Assembly: GCA_045590755.1 (NCBI GenBank)
Contig: JAZNRP010000027.1
Span: 1 to 9,191, forward strand
Direction of reading: 5' to 3'
Length of the DNA: 9,191 bases
DNA from: SIG565 sp045590755
Lineage (GTDB): Bacteria; Bacillota; Clostridia; Oscillospirales; Acutalibacteraceae
The notes under the pieces are model-generated. The model made no database searches and was not told where the DNA came from. It saw nothing but the letters and a program-made list of their open reading frames with translations. Made by a program: the position numbers and the translations under genes. Positions 1 through 6,059 of this stretch are shown one piece after another. Numbering within the stretch: the stretch's first letter is position 1; every line of letters starts with the position of its first letter.

Positions 1-52
1 TGAACAAGTCCAGTAAAAACGGACAATAGAAAAAAAGCACCTCCTATGGTAG
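1..52 (+). repeat. Left terminal inverted repeat of the IS
   Basis: This end starts TGAAC and pairs with 1232-1280 read on the opposite strand. Matching is perfect for the outer five bases, loose over about 25 bases, then strong again over AAAAAAGCACC and TATGGTAG. The inner part doubles as the left arm of the hairpin that covers the orfA ribosome binding site. Confidence 0.75.
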
Positions 53-76
53 AATTAAAAAGCTACCATAGGAGGT
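39..76 (+). promoter_or_regulatory. Hairpin sequestering the orfA ribosome binding site
   Basis: ACCTCCTATGGTAG (39-52) and CTACCATAGGAGGT (63-76) are exact inverse complements separated by a 10-base AT-rich loop. The 3' arm carries the near-perfect Shine-Dalgarno AGGAGGT (70-76), 6 bases before the orfA ATG at 83, while the 5' arm carries its complement ACCTCCT. In any transcript that includes both arms the binding site would be closed. Inverted repeats that hide the transposase start from read-through transcripts are known from elements such as IS10 and IS50. That this hairpin has the same role here is inference. Confidence 0.7.
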
Positions 77-82
77 TTTGTT

Positions 83-367
83 ATGTCAGGAATAAAAGGT
101 ATGAAAATGTATCCACAAGAAATAAGAAAAAGGATACTCACAGAACACAAAGAAGGAGTATCGCAGAGTGAATTAAGTAGAAAATATGGCATAAGTAGAT
201 ATGCAATTCAATGTTGGATAGGCGCAAGACCCGAAAAGAATATACTGCCAAAACAACGAGGAAGAAAACCGGCAAAGACATTGCAAGAATATAAGTATGA
301 AAACAAACGATTAAAGATGGAAAATGAACTATTGCGGGATTTTCTTTCGCTTGCAGAAAGGAAGTGA
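83..367 (+). CDS. IS3-family transposase subunit A (OrfA), helix-turn-helix protein
   Basis: This 94-residue protein is the DNA-binding partner of the transposase, recognising the IS ends. The N-terminal half (about residues 9-50) is a homeodomain-like helix-turn-helix containing QSELSRKYGISRYAIQCW. A basic stretch follows (about 57-66, with RGRKPAK). The C-terminus (about 67-90) is a short coiled coil with leucines and charged residues spaced as in the leucine zipper of IS3 OrfA proteins. The start at 83 is chosen because AGGAGGT lies 6 bases upstream; later in-frame ATGs at codons 7 and 9 lack such a site. The stop TGA overlaps the GTG start of orfB. The length is normal for the family. Confidence 0.9.
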   Translation: MSGIKGMKMYPQEIRKRILTEHKEGVSQSELSRKYGISRYAIQCWIGARPEKNILPKQRGRKPAKTLQEYKYENKRLKMENELLRDFLSLAERK

Positions 368-1218
368 GAACAAACGTAAAACACATGGTAATCTATCGGC
401 ATAGAGACAAGTATTCCGTTAGCGAAATGTGTAGATTTTTCGGAGTGTCCAGAAGTGGTTACTACGGATACGTATCTCGAATAGATATACCTGCATGGGA
501 TTTGCCGTTAGCAGAGAAAATACGAGAATGTCAGGAACAGTGCGGAAAAACTTACGGTTACCGCAGAGTGCATATATGGCTTGAAAGAAATGGTATTTAT
601 CACAACCCTAAGACAGTACTTCGAGTTATGCAGAAGTACGGATTGTTATCGGTAATCAGAAGAAAGAAATATCGTAACTACGGAGATTATCTGCACAAGT
701 ATCCTAACCTGTTAAACAGAGATTTCTCTGCCGAAAAACCCAATCAAAAATGGGTTACAGATATTTCATACATACACACAAAACAAGGGGTTCTTTATTT
801 GTCTGTAATTCGAGATTTGTATGACAACAGCATTGTTGCCTACAAAACAGGCACGGAACAAAATATAAATCTTGTGTTAAGCACCATTAGAGAAGCTAAG
901 AAAAAAGAGAAGGTCACCGCAGAGTTGCAGCTCCACAGTGACCAAGGCTTTCAATACACTTCACACGGGTATTTTAAGCTAACTCAAGAATACAATATTA
1001 CACCGTCAATGTCAAGACGCGGTAATCCTTATGACAATGCTTTAGCAGAAAATTTCTTCTCCATTCTCAAAACTGAGTGTATCTATCGTGTAAAACTTCA
1101 GACCTATGAGGAGGCTCGCCTCCTCATAGATGACTACATTCATTTCTACAATTACCAACGCATCCAACTCAAAACAAAACTGACTCCCCTTGAAAAGAGA
1201 AGTCAGTATGTTGCTTGA
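364..1218 (+). CDS. IS3-family transposase subunit B (OrfB), DDE integrase
   Basis: This 284-residue protein is the catalytic part of the transposase, which cuts and joins the IS ends through a figure-eight and circle pathway in this family. An HTH_21-type region (about 60-100, GYRRVHIWLERNG...) precedes an rve integrase core. The DDE triad is visible as D133 (WVTDISY), D193 (HSDQG) and E229 (NALAENF). There are 35 residues between the second D and the E, and the conserved lysine K236 sits 7 residues after the E, exactly the IS3 D(35)E signature. The frame is -1 relative to orfA and starts at GTG within the GTGA overlap. ATG at 385 is a possible alternative start, but neither has a well-spaced ribosome binding site. 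A fused OrfAB could also be made by frameshifting, although no standard slippery heptamer is seen in the overlap region. Confidence 0.92.
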   Translation: MRTNVKHMVIYRHRDKYSVSEMCRFFGVSRSGYYGYVSRIDIPAWDLPLAEKIRECQEQCGKTYGYRRVHIWLERNGIYHNPKTVLRVMQKYGLLSVIRRKKYRNYGDYLHKYPNLLNRDFSAEKPNQKWVTDISYIHTKQGVLYLSVIRDLYDNSIVAYKTGTEQNINLVLSTIREAKKKEKVTAELQLHSDQGFQYTSHGYFKLTQEYNITPSMSRRGNPYDNALAENFFSILKTECIYRVKLQTYEEARLLIDDYIHFYNYQRIQLKTKLTPLEKRSQYVA

Positions 1219-1231
1219 ATTTTAATTTAAA

Positions 1232-1280
1232 CTACCATATGGTGCTTTTTTGTGCTGTCTGCACAAATTGGGGCAGTTCA
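1232..1280 (-). repeat. Right terminal inverted repeat of the IS
   Basis: Read on the minus strand it begins TGAACTGCCCC and ends CACCATATGGTAG, mirroring the left end with gaps. Inside it, 1249-1267 forms a perfect 7-bp hairpin (TTTGTGC, loop TGTCT, GCACAAA). No T-run follows directly on either strand, so this is not called a terminator. It may instead be part of the transposase recognition structure. Confidence 0.75.
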
Positions 1281-1286
1281 TTTTTC

Positions 1287-1299
1287 TCGGTGCTTTTTT
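1287..1299 (+). terminator. Possible orphan arm of a terminator beside the IS insertion
   Basis: TCGGTGCTTTTTT reads like the 3' arm and T-run of a plus-strand intrinsic terminator. On the minus strand it gives AAAAAAGCACCGA just after the phosphodiesterase stop, which would be the 5' arm of a bidirectional terminator for the glf operon. The matching arm is not present on the visible side; it would lie beyond the IS, upstream of base 1. The IS may therefore have split the terminator. This is weak evidence from one arm only. Confidence 0.25.
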
Positions 1300-1301
1300 A
1301 T

Positions 1302-2108
1302 TTAGAATTCAAACTGTTCAAATATTAATGTATAGCCTTCTTTTTCTAAAATATCTGCCGTTTCTCTATCGGTAACAGTCCACGCAAAAAGTGGTAATTT
1401 CCATATCTTCTTTACAATTTTAAACTGTATTTCTTTTCTGTCTGAATACTTTAAGGCTATAAAATCGGGTTTGTTTACAAAATTTAAAATAAGTGGTGTT
1501 AATAGAAGCCTTGTGAATATAGAAAGGTCTGCTTTTTCCTTTATAAAATCCTGTGTCAGTTGTCCGCGGACTATGTCGGGGGCATTCTTTTTAAGCCACA
1601 AAATACATCTTGGGTCAAAGGATTCTATGCAGTAATCACCCTTGTAATCCTTAAGCTTTTCTACCACCCCTTCGGTAACCTTATCAATATTGGCCGATGT
1701 TTTAATTTCTATAAGAAGCGGCACCTTGCCGTCAACCAATTTTAAAACATCTTGGAAAAGCGGTATTGTTTCATTGCTTTCTTCAAGGGGAAACTTTTTT
1801 AGGTCTGCCGCGGTTAATTCTTCAATGCAGATATCTACACCTGCAGTTCTTCTAAGGCTCGAATCGTGAATTACGGCTAAATTACCGTCACTCATTAAAT
1901 GCACATCGAGTTCAATTCCGTAGCCCTTATCTACCGCCAATTTGAATGCCGCCATACTGTTTTCGGGTACAGTCAGCTTGCTATGAAGACCGCGGTGAGC
2001 ATACCGCTTATTTAAGAATTTCTCTGTATTTTTATTGCTTGTTCTCCCCTTTAATGCTAATACATATAAAGTGAAAAGAACAACAATAGCTATCAGTAAA
2101 AGATACAT
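1302..2108 (-). CDS. Membrane-anchored glycerophosphodiester phosphodiesterase (GDPD family)
   Basis: It hydrolyses glycerophosphodiesters to sn-glycerol 3-phosphate and an alcohol. The 268-residue protein opens with one hydrophobic segment (residues 2-19) that should anchor it in the membrane with the TIM-barrel domain following. Catalytic and metal-binding residues of the family are visible: H38-R39 (AHRG), E49-N50, E66 and D68 (IELDVH), H81-D82 (VIHD), and E134/K136 (LIEIKT). The C-terminus ends in an IFEQFEF tail. It is the last gene of the glf operon. The transporter upstream stops with TGA followed at once by a second in-frame TGA, then this ATG. The ribosome binding site AGGTGA lies inside the upstream gene, so translation is probably coupled. 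The substrate (phospholipid head group, teichoic acid or other polymer) is not shown by the sequence. Confidence 0.9.
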   Translation of the reverse strand: MYLLLIAIVVLFTLYVLALKGRTSNKNTEKFLNKRYAHRGLHSKLTVPENSMAAFKLAVDKGYGIELDVHLMSDGNLAVIHDSSLRRTAGVDICIEELTAADLKKFPLEESNETIPLFQDVLKLVDGKVPLLIEIKTSANIDKVTEGVVEKLKDYKGDYCIESFDPRCILWLKKNAPDIVRGQLTQDFIKEKADLSIFTRLLLTPLILNFVNKPDFIALKYSDRKEIQFKIVKKIWKLPLFAWTVTDRETADILEKEGYTLIFEQFEF

Positions 2109-2111
2109 TCA

Positions 2112-3440
2112 TCAGTCACCTACATCAAAGCTCTCAAGGCCTGCCTTGGTTTCAATTTTATTGTCCCCATGCTTTACAAAGCACATTGTAACAAAGGCGA
2201 GTGCCACAAAAATGGCAGAGTAAAGGAACAGTATTTTGTAGCTTACATTCTCAAGCAAATAACCCGCAATTATAGGTGTTACAATTTGCGCCGTCATACT
2301 GAAGGTATAATAGTAGCCTGTGAACTTTCCTATATCTGCGCCCTTACACATTTCTACAACCATCGGGAAGGAGTTTACATTTATTAATGCCCACGCTACA
2401 CCCACAAGCACGAAGATTACATAAAGAATAGGTGTAAAATGGTCATACATAATACTGAAAATATAGCCTGCCGCAAAGCAAGACGCCAAAAGTGCTACGC
2501 CTACAAGTATTGTCTTTTTGCGTCCCACCTTACTTGCCACAATACCTACGGGTATATAGCTTACTATAGCACCCGCCATAGCAACCGTAAGGCAGAGCGA
2601 TGCTACGCCTATTTCCATACCCCATACCTCTTTTGCAAAGCTTGTAAACCAGGTGGTAATGCCATTATAGCCTATAAACCAGAGTGCTACTGATAAAAGT
2701 AAGAATATAAGACTGCGCTTTACGGGCTTTGACATAACAGTTGTGTTTGTAGCTGTCTGTTCTTCTGTTTCATCGGGAAGGTCTTTTTCGATTTCTTCGC
2801 GCTCTTTCGTTAGCTTCGGCTCGTTAACAAACAGCATAACGATAAGCACCGATACCGCCATAATACCGCCTACAATTATAAATAGCGGGAAATAGTTTAT
2901 GTGGTCAAGTCCGTCGGTTTTTTTAGCGGGGTAAAGCACCGCCGTTACTAAAAGATAAAGTATTCCACCAACCGCGCCCATTAAATTTATTATAGCATTA
3001 CCCTTACTTCTGAGTGGCTTAGGTGTTACATCGGGCATAAGCGCAACTGCGGGACTGCGGAAAGTACCCATAGCAATAAGAAGCAGTGCCAACAAGATTA
3101 TAAAGGTAATAATTTTATCGTTACTGGGAGATGCAAAGAAGCTGTTATCAATAATAGGCAACCATACCATTAAGGCTACTGCGGCTATAGTACCGAACAG
3201 TATAAACGGACGGCGTTTACCGAGTCGTGAATTGGTGCGGTCTGATATGCCACCAAAAAGCGGAAGCAAAAACAAAGCCAATACATTATCTGCCGACATA
3301 ATATAACCTGCAACCGATTCGGGCATATTAAAGGTTTCGGTAAGCATTTTTGGAATAAGTCCGTCATACATCTGCCAAAAGGCGCTTATCGCAAGGAAAG
3401 CGAAGCCAACTAAAACAGTTCTTTTTGTATTTAGTTTCAT
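2112..3440 (-). CDS. MFS sugar transporter, GPH/SLC45-like
   Basis: This 442-residue polytopic membrane protein has about twelve hydrophobic segments in two halves, split by a charged cytoplasmic loop (about 208-242, rich in E, D and K). The major facilitator loop 2-3 signature is present as GGISDRTNSRLGKRRPF (63-79), and a second copy in the other half reads VGIVASKVGRKKT (298-310). The R-x-GKRRPF form and the NSFPMVVEM stretch in the second half resemble sucrose-type (SLC45, GPH) symporters. Sugar or glycoside uptake with a cation is therefore the likely job, but the substrate is unknown. The gene starts 5 bases after the glf stop, with GGGG from the end of glf serving as the ribosome binding site, so it is clearly co-transcribed with glf. 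A lipid-linked or glycosyl-lipid cargo could also be imagined; nothing in the sequence decides this. Confidence 0.88.
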   Translation of the reverse strand: MKLNTKRTVLVGFAFLAISAFWQMYDGLIPKMLTETFNMPESVAGYIMSADNVLALFLLPLFGGISDRTNSRLGKRRPFILFGTIAAVALMVWLPIIDNSFFASPSNDKIITFIILLALLLIAMGTFRSPAVALMPDVTPKPLRSKGNAIINLMGAVGGILYLLVTAVLYPAKKTDGLDHINYFPLFIIVGGIMAVSVLIVMLFVNEPKLTKEREEIEKDLPDETEEQTATNTTVMSKPVKRSLIFLLLSVALWFIGYNGITTWFTSFAKEVWGMEIGVASLCLTVAMAGAIVSYIPVGIVASKVGRKKTILVGVALLASCFAAGYIFSIMYDHFTPILYVIFVLVGVAWALINVNSFPMVVEMCKGADIGKFTGYYYTFSMTAQIVTPIIAGYLLENVSYKILFLYSAIFVALAFVTMCFVKHGDNKIETKAGLESFDVGD

Positions 3441-3445
3441 TTTTA

Positions 3446-4543
3446 TTACCCCAAAATACTTTCTATTTTTTCGAGCGCTGAGAGTATAACCTTGTCCATA
3501 TCGTAATATTTATATTCACCGAGTCTGCCGCCGAATATAACATTATCTTCTTTGTCCGCCAATTTCTTGTATTCTTCATAGAGCTTTCCGTTTTTATCAT
3601 CATTTACGGGGTAGTAAGGCTCATCCCCCAATTTCCACTCTGCCGAATATTCACGGCTTATTACGGTTTTTGGCTGTGTGCCAAATTCGAAATGCTTGTG
3701 CTCAATTATTCTGGTATAGGGTGTGTCGCCGTCGGTGTAGTTTACTACGGCGTTGCCCTGATAATTTTCACTGTCAAGCGTTTCGGTTTCAAAACGGACA
3801 CTGCGGTATTCGAGATTTCCCTTGCAGTAGCCGAAGTATTCATCAATAGGGCCTGTATAAACTATTGTTTTTGCGATTTTTCCCAGTTCTTCGCGGTTTT
3901 CGTTATAGTTAACAGATAGCCTTACTTCAATCTCTTCAAGCATTTTCTCAACCATTTTTGTATAACCGCCAATGGCAATACCCTGATATAAATCGTTAAA
4001 ATAGTTGTTGTCATAAGTAAATCTTACAGGCAAACGCTTAATTATAAATGCGGGAAGCTCGGTGCACGGTCTGCCCCACTGCTTTTCGGTATAATGCTTT
4101 ACTAATTTTTCGTAAATGTCCATACCTATAAGGCTTATTGCCTGTTCTTCCAGATTTTTAGGATTTTCAACCTTTGCGGCACTTCGTTGCTCTTCTATTT
4201 TTTTCTTAGCCTCATTAGGTGTTATAACACCCCACATTTTATTAAAGGTATTCATATTAAAGGGCAAATTATAAATTTCACCCTTATAGTTTGCTACGGG
4301 TGAATTGGTGTAACGGTTAAACTCGGCAAAGCGGTTTACATAGTCCCACACCTTCTTATTACTTGTATGAAAAATATGGGCGCCGTATTTATGCACATTT
4401 ATATCTTCCACATTTTCAGTATATACATTGCCTGCAATATGGTCGCGCTTGTCAATTACAAGGCATTTATAACCCTTATCGGTCATTTCCCTTGCAAAAA
4501 CCGCGCCGTAAAGACCGGCTCCTACTATTAAATAATCGTACAT
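3446..4543 (-). CDS. glf: UDP-galactopyranose mutase
   Basis: This flavoenzyme interconverts UDP-galactopyranose and UDP-galactofuranose, the donor for galactofuranose residues in surface glycans. The 365-residue length equals that of the classical bacterial enzymes. The N-terminal FAD-binding motif is IVGAGLYGAVFA (6-17), followed by an acidic/basic strand end VIDKRDHIAGN (29-39) and YGAHIFHT (53-60). The mutase signature KQWGRP (154-159) contains the conserved tryptophan W156. Substrate-phosphate arginines are visible at R170/R174, R248 (YRSVRF region) and R278. The tyrosine pair YYPV (310-313) and the C-terminal GGRLGEYKYYDMD (338-350) complete the active site and flavin contacts. The ribosome binding site AAAGGAG has 8-base spacing. 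It is the first gene of a three-gene operon with the transporter and the phosphodiesterase. No galactofuranosyltransferase is nearby, so the acceptor polymer is unknown. Confidence 0.96.
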   Translation of the reverse strand: MYDYLIVGAGLYGAVFAREMTDKGYKCLVIDKRDHIAGNVYTENVEDINVHKYGAHIFHTSNKKVWDYVNRFAEFNRYTNSPVANYKGEIYNLPFNMNTFNKMWGVITPNEAKKKIEEQRSAAKVENPKNLEEQAISLIGMDIYEKLVKHYTEKQWGRPCTELPAFIIKRLPVRFTYDNNYFNDLYQGIAIGGYTKMVEKMLEEIEVRLSVNYNENREELGKIAKTIVYTGPIDEYFGYCKGNLEYRSVRFETETLDSENYQGNAVVNYTDGDTPYTRIIEHKHFEFGTQPKTVISREYSAEWKLGDEPYYPVNDDKNGKLYEEYKKLADKEDNVIFGGRLGEYKYYDMDKVILSALEKIESILG

Positions 4544-4579
4544 TTTTTATGCTCCTTTTTTTGCATATTTTTCCCTTTT

Positions 4580-4608
4580 AGTATACCCGTACCCAGTTAT
4601 AAAGTCAA
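4580..4608 (-). promoter_or_regulatory. Sigma-A promoter of the glf operon
   Basis: On the minus strand TTGACT (4603-4608) and TATACT (4580-4585) are separated by exactly 17 bases. Transcription would begin near 4573, leaving about 30 bases of leader before the glf ATG. Confidence 0.8.
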
Positions 4609-4697
4609 GTTTATTACATCTTTATTGTTTTTCACTGCCCGATTAAATATATGCCTTATATTTTTACAAAAATATGTCAACAATGTTAATATCTTCC

Positions 4698-4727
4698 ACT
4701 CTACCGAAAAAACAGTCGGTGTAGAGT
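4698..4727. repeat. Imperfect inverted repeat between divergent promoters
   Basis: ACTCTACCGA (4698-4707) and TCGGTGTAGAGT (4716-4727) pair with a 2-base bulge and an 8-base loop. The repeat sits between the glf promoter and the degV promoter, which diverge, so a terminator role is unlikely. It may be an operator for one or both units. Function unknown. Confidence 0.45.
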
Positions 4728-4746
4728 AAATTTTTAGCACAGTAGG

Positions 4747-4774
4747 TTGAACTTTTTTGTGTTATATTTATAAT
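4747..4774 (+). promoter_or_regulatory. Sigma-A promoter of the degV gene
   Basis: TTGAAC (4747-4752) and a perfect TATAAT (4769-4774) are separated by 16 bases. Transcription should start near 4781, about 24 bases before the degV ATG. Confidence 0.75.
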
Positions 4775-4804
4775 TTTTATTGATACTATTAAAAGGAGCT
4801 TTTT

Positions 4805-5680
4805 ATGTCTTATATTATTGCCGCCGATTCGGGCGCTAATCTTACAAACGAATTTATAAAAGAAAACAACATAACCGTAATACCGCTTTCATTTTTTATG
4901 AATGGCAAGGAATATATCGGTATTTATGACGAAAATAACGATTACAAGGATTTTTATGATACACTGCGCCGCGGTACTGCTGCAACCACATCACAAATCA
5001 ATCCCGAAAAGTATCGCGAGTATTTTGAGCCGCATCTGAAAAACGGACACGATGTAATTTATATCGGTATTTCTTCAGGTGTCAGCGGATGTATAAACTC
5101 GGCGAATATAGCGGCTAACCTATTAATGCAAGAATACCCTGAGCGGAAAATTTGTATTGTTGACAGTCTTGGTGCTTCAAGCGGAATTTTCCCACTGGTT
5201 TTAGCGGCGGTGAGAAACCAACAAGCAGGAATAGATGCCGAAGCGTGTTTTGGGGCGCTAAACCGCCTTCGTCACAACATAATGCAGATTTTTACTGTCG
5301 GCGACCTTATGCATCTGCGACGCAGCGGCAGAGTATCAACCGCTACTGCGGTTATCGGTACTGCGCTTGGTATAAAGCCGATACTAAAGGGCGACAAAAA
5401 CGGCAAAATTGTTGTGTGTGATAAGGTGCGCGGAAGAAAACGGGTGCTTACCCACCTGCAAAGTGTGTATAAAGAGCTGTCAGATAATAGCGATTTTCCC
5501 GTTTGCATTTCGCACTGTGACTGTCCGGATGACGCCAAAAAATTAGAAGAGCTAATAAGGGAAATCACCCCTACCGCCGAAGTTTTAACCGTCGTACACG
5601 AGCCCGTAACGGGAATACACATAGGCCCCGATTCGTTGGCACTGTATTTCCTGGGCGATGAAAATGTAAGAGAAAAATAA
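4805..5680 (+). CDS. DegV family fatty-acid-binding protein (FakB-like)
   Basis: DegV/FakB proteins bind a fatty acid in a buried pocket and, in Firmicutes, present it to the kinase FakA for phosphorylation and entry into phospholipid synthesis. The 291-residue length is usual. Visible family motifs in order: AADSGANL near the N-terminus (6-13), TTSQINP (61-67), YIGISSGVSG (86-95), CIVDSLGASSG (117-127), VGDLMHLRRSGRVS (165-178), and the C-terminal HIGPDSLALYF (272-282), whose histidine is typical of the fatty-acid head-group site. AAGGAG lies 6 bases before the ATG. The gene is a single-gene unit: its own promoter lies upstream and a bidirectional terminator directly follows the stop. No fakA-type kinase gene is present in the window. 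Whether it acts as a FakB is inference; the family call itself is firm. Confidence 0.93.
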   Translation: MSYIIAADSGANLTNEFIKENNITVIPLSFFMNGKEYIGIYDENNDYKDFYDTLRRGTAATTSQINPEKYREYFEPHLKNGHDVIYIGISSGVSGCINSANIAANLLMQEYPERKICIVDSLGASSGIFPLVLAAVRNQQAGIDAEACFGALNRLRHNIMQIFTVGDLMHLRRSGRVSTATAVIGTALGIKPILKGDKNGKIVVCDKVRGRKRVLTHLQSVYKELSDNSDFPVCISHCDCPDDAKKLEELIREITPTAEVLTVVHEPVTGIHIGPDSLALYFLGDENVREK

Positions 5681-5681
5681 G

Positions 5682-5714
5682 AAAAATCCGTGTGTTGTTC
5701 TCACACGGATTTTT
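5682..5714. terminator. Bidirectional intrinsic terminator between degV and abrB-like gene
   Basis: AAAAATCCGTGTG (5682-5694) and CACACGGATTTTT (5702-5714) form a perfect 13-bp stem with a 7-base loop. It ends in T-runs on both strands, so it can serve both convergent genes. Confidence 0.92.
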
Positions 5715-5718
5715 GTTA

Positions 5719-5976
5719 TTATAACGAATTTTTCATTTCATTTAAGCGGTCTATGCATTTAAGGCACACCTTATGCCCGTTCATCTGAAAGACATTTGCT
5801 GATTCCTTGCAGAAAATACATGTGGGCCTATATTTACGAAGGACTATTACATCGCCATCTGTAAAAATTTCAAGGCTGTCCACTTCATCCTTAATATCAA
5901 GCTGCTTGCGAAGCTCCTTTGGAATAACTATTCTGCCGTTGCGGTCAACCGGTCTTAAAATTCCCATTGAAATCAT
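5719..5976 (-). CDS. AbrB-family transcriptional regulator with C-terminal zinc-ribbon-like CxxC pair
   Basis: This 85-residue DNA-binding protein has a SpoVT/AbrB swapped-hairpin domain in residues 4-48: MGILRPVDRNGRIVIPKELRKQL, then VDSLEIFTDGDVIVLRKY. The short C-terminal tail contains CIFC (C53, C56) and CLKC (C71, C74), a four-cysteine arrangement expected to bind zinc and frequent in clostridial AbrB relatives. Proteins of this type act as transition-state regulators; targets cannot be told from the sequence. The start at 5976 is supported by a weak GGGGAAG site 7 bases upstream; ATG at codon 4 (5967) is an alternative. It has a full-consensus promoter of its own and shares a bidirectional terminator with degV. 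Confidence 0.88.
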   Translation of the reverse strand: MISMGILRPVDRNGRIVIPKELRKQLDIKDEVDSLEIFTDGDVIVLRKYRPTCIFCKESANVFQMNGHKVCLKCIDRLNEMKNSL

Positions 5977-6012
5977 TTATAACACTTCCCCAAAAATACA
6001 TTATTTTTAGAA

Positions 6013-6041
6013 ATTATACAATATTTTACAAAAAATGTCAA
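6013..6041 (-). promoter_or_regulatory. Full-consensus sigma-A promoter of the abrB-like gene
   Basis: On the minus strand TTGACA (6036-6041), a 17-base spacer and TATAAT (6013-6018) match the consensus at all twelve positions. The predicted start is near 6006, giving about 30 bases of leader. A promoter this strong suggests high expression or control by a repressor. Confidence 0.85.
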
Positions 6042-6059
6042 TATTTAAGAATATTTAGA

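Larger units (their letters stand above)
1..1280 (+). mobile_element. IS3-family insertion sequence, apparently complete (1280 bp)
   Basis: The element begins TGAAC at base 1 and ends GTTCA at base 1280. The inverse complement of the right end (TGAACTGCCCC...) shares the first five bases with the left end, and also a subterminal block with AAAAAAGCACC followed by TATGGTAG. Between the ends are the two consecutive reading frames typical of IS3 elements: a helix-turn-helix orfA, and orfB with a DDE integrase core in the -1 frame. A target-site duplication cannot be tested because nothing upstream of base 1 is visible; the bases after 1280 are TTTTT. Starting exactly at an IS terminus is what a contig broken at a multicopy repeat would look like, which is inference. 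The coding strand is more A-rich than the neighbouring genes, in keeping with transfer. Both reading frames are intact, so the element may be active. Confidence 0.88.

Noticed and set aside
1231..1251. ACCATATGGT followed by TGCTTTTTT as a terminator for the transposase genes
   Set aside because: The palindrome has no loop, so an RNA hairpin would have only about 3 bp; it is better explained as part of the IS end.
2439..2693. 84-codon plus-strand frame inside the MFS gene
   Set aside because: It is antisense to membrane segments, with many cysteine, tyrosine and histidine residues from the reversed codons and no motif.
4643..4680. TTGACA (minus strand, 4675-4680) as a second glf promoter
   Set aside because: The nearest -10-like element TATAAG is only about 14 bases away, too short a spacer, and the promoter at 4580-4608 is far better.
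5272..5622. 116-codon minus-strand frame inside degV
   Set aside because: It lies fully antisense to a well-recognised DegV protein, shows no motifs and has a low-complexity, serine- and leucine-rich composition.
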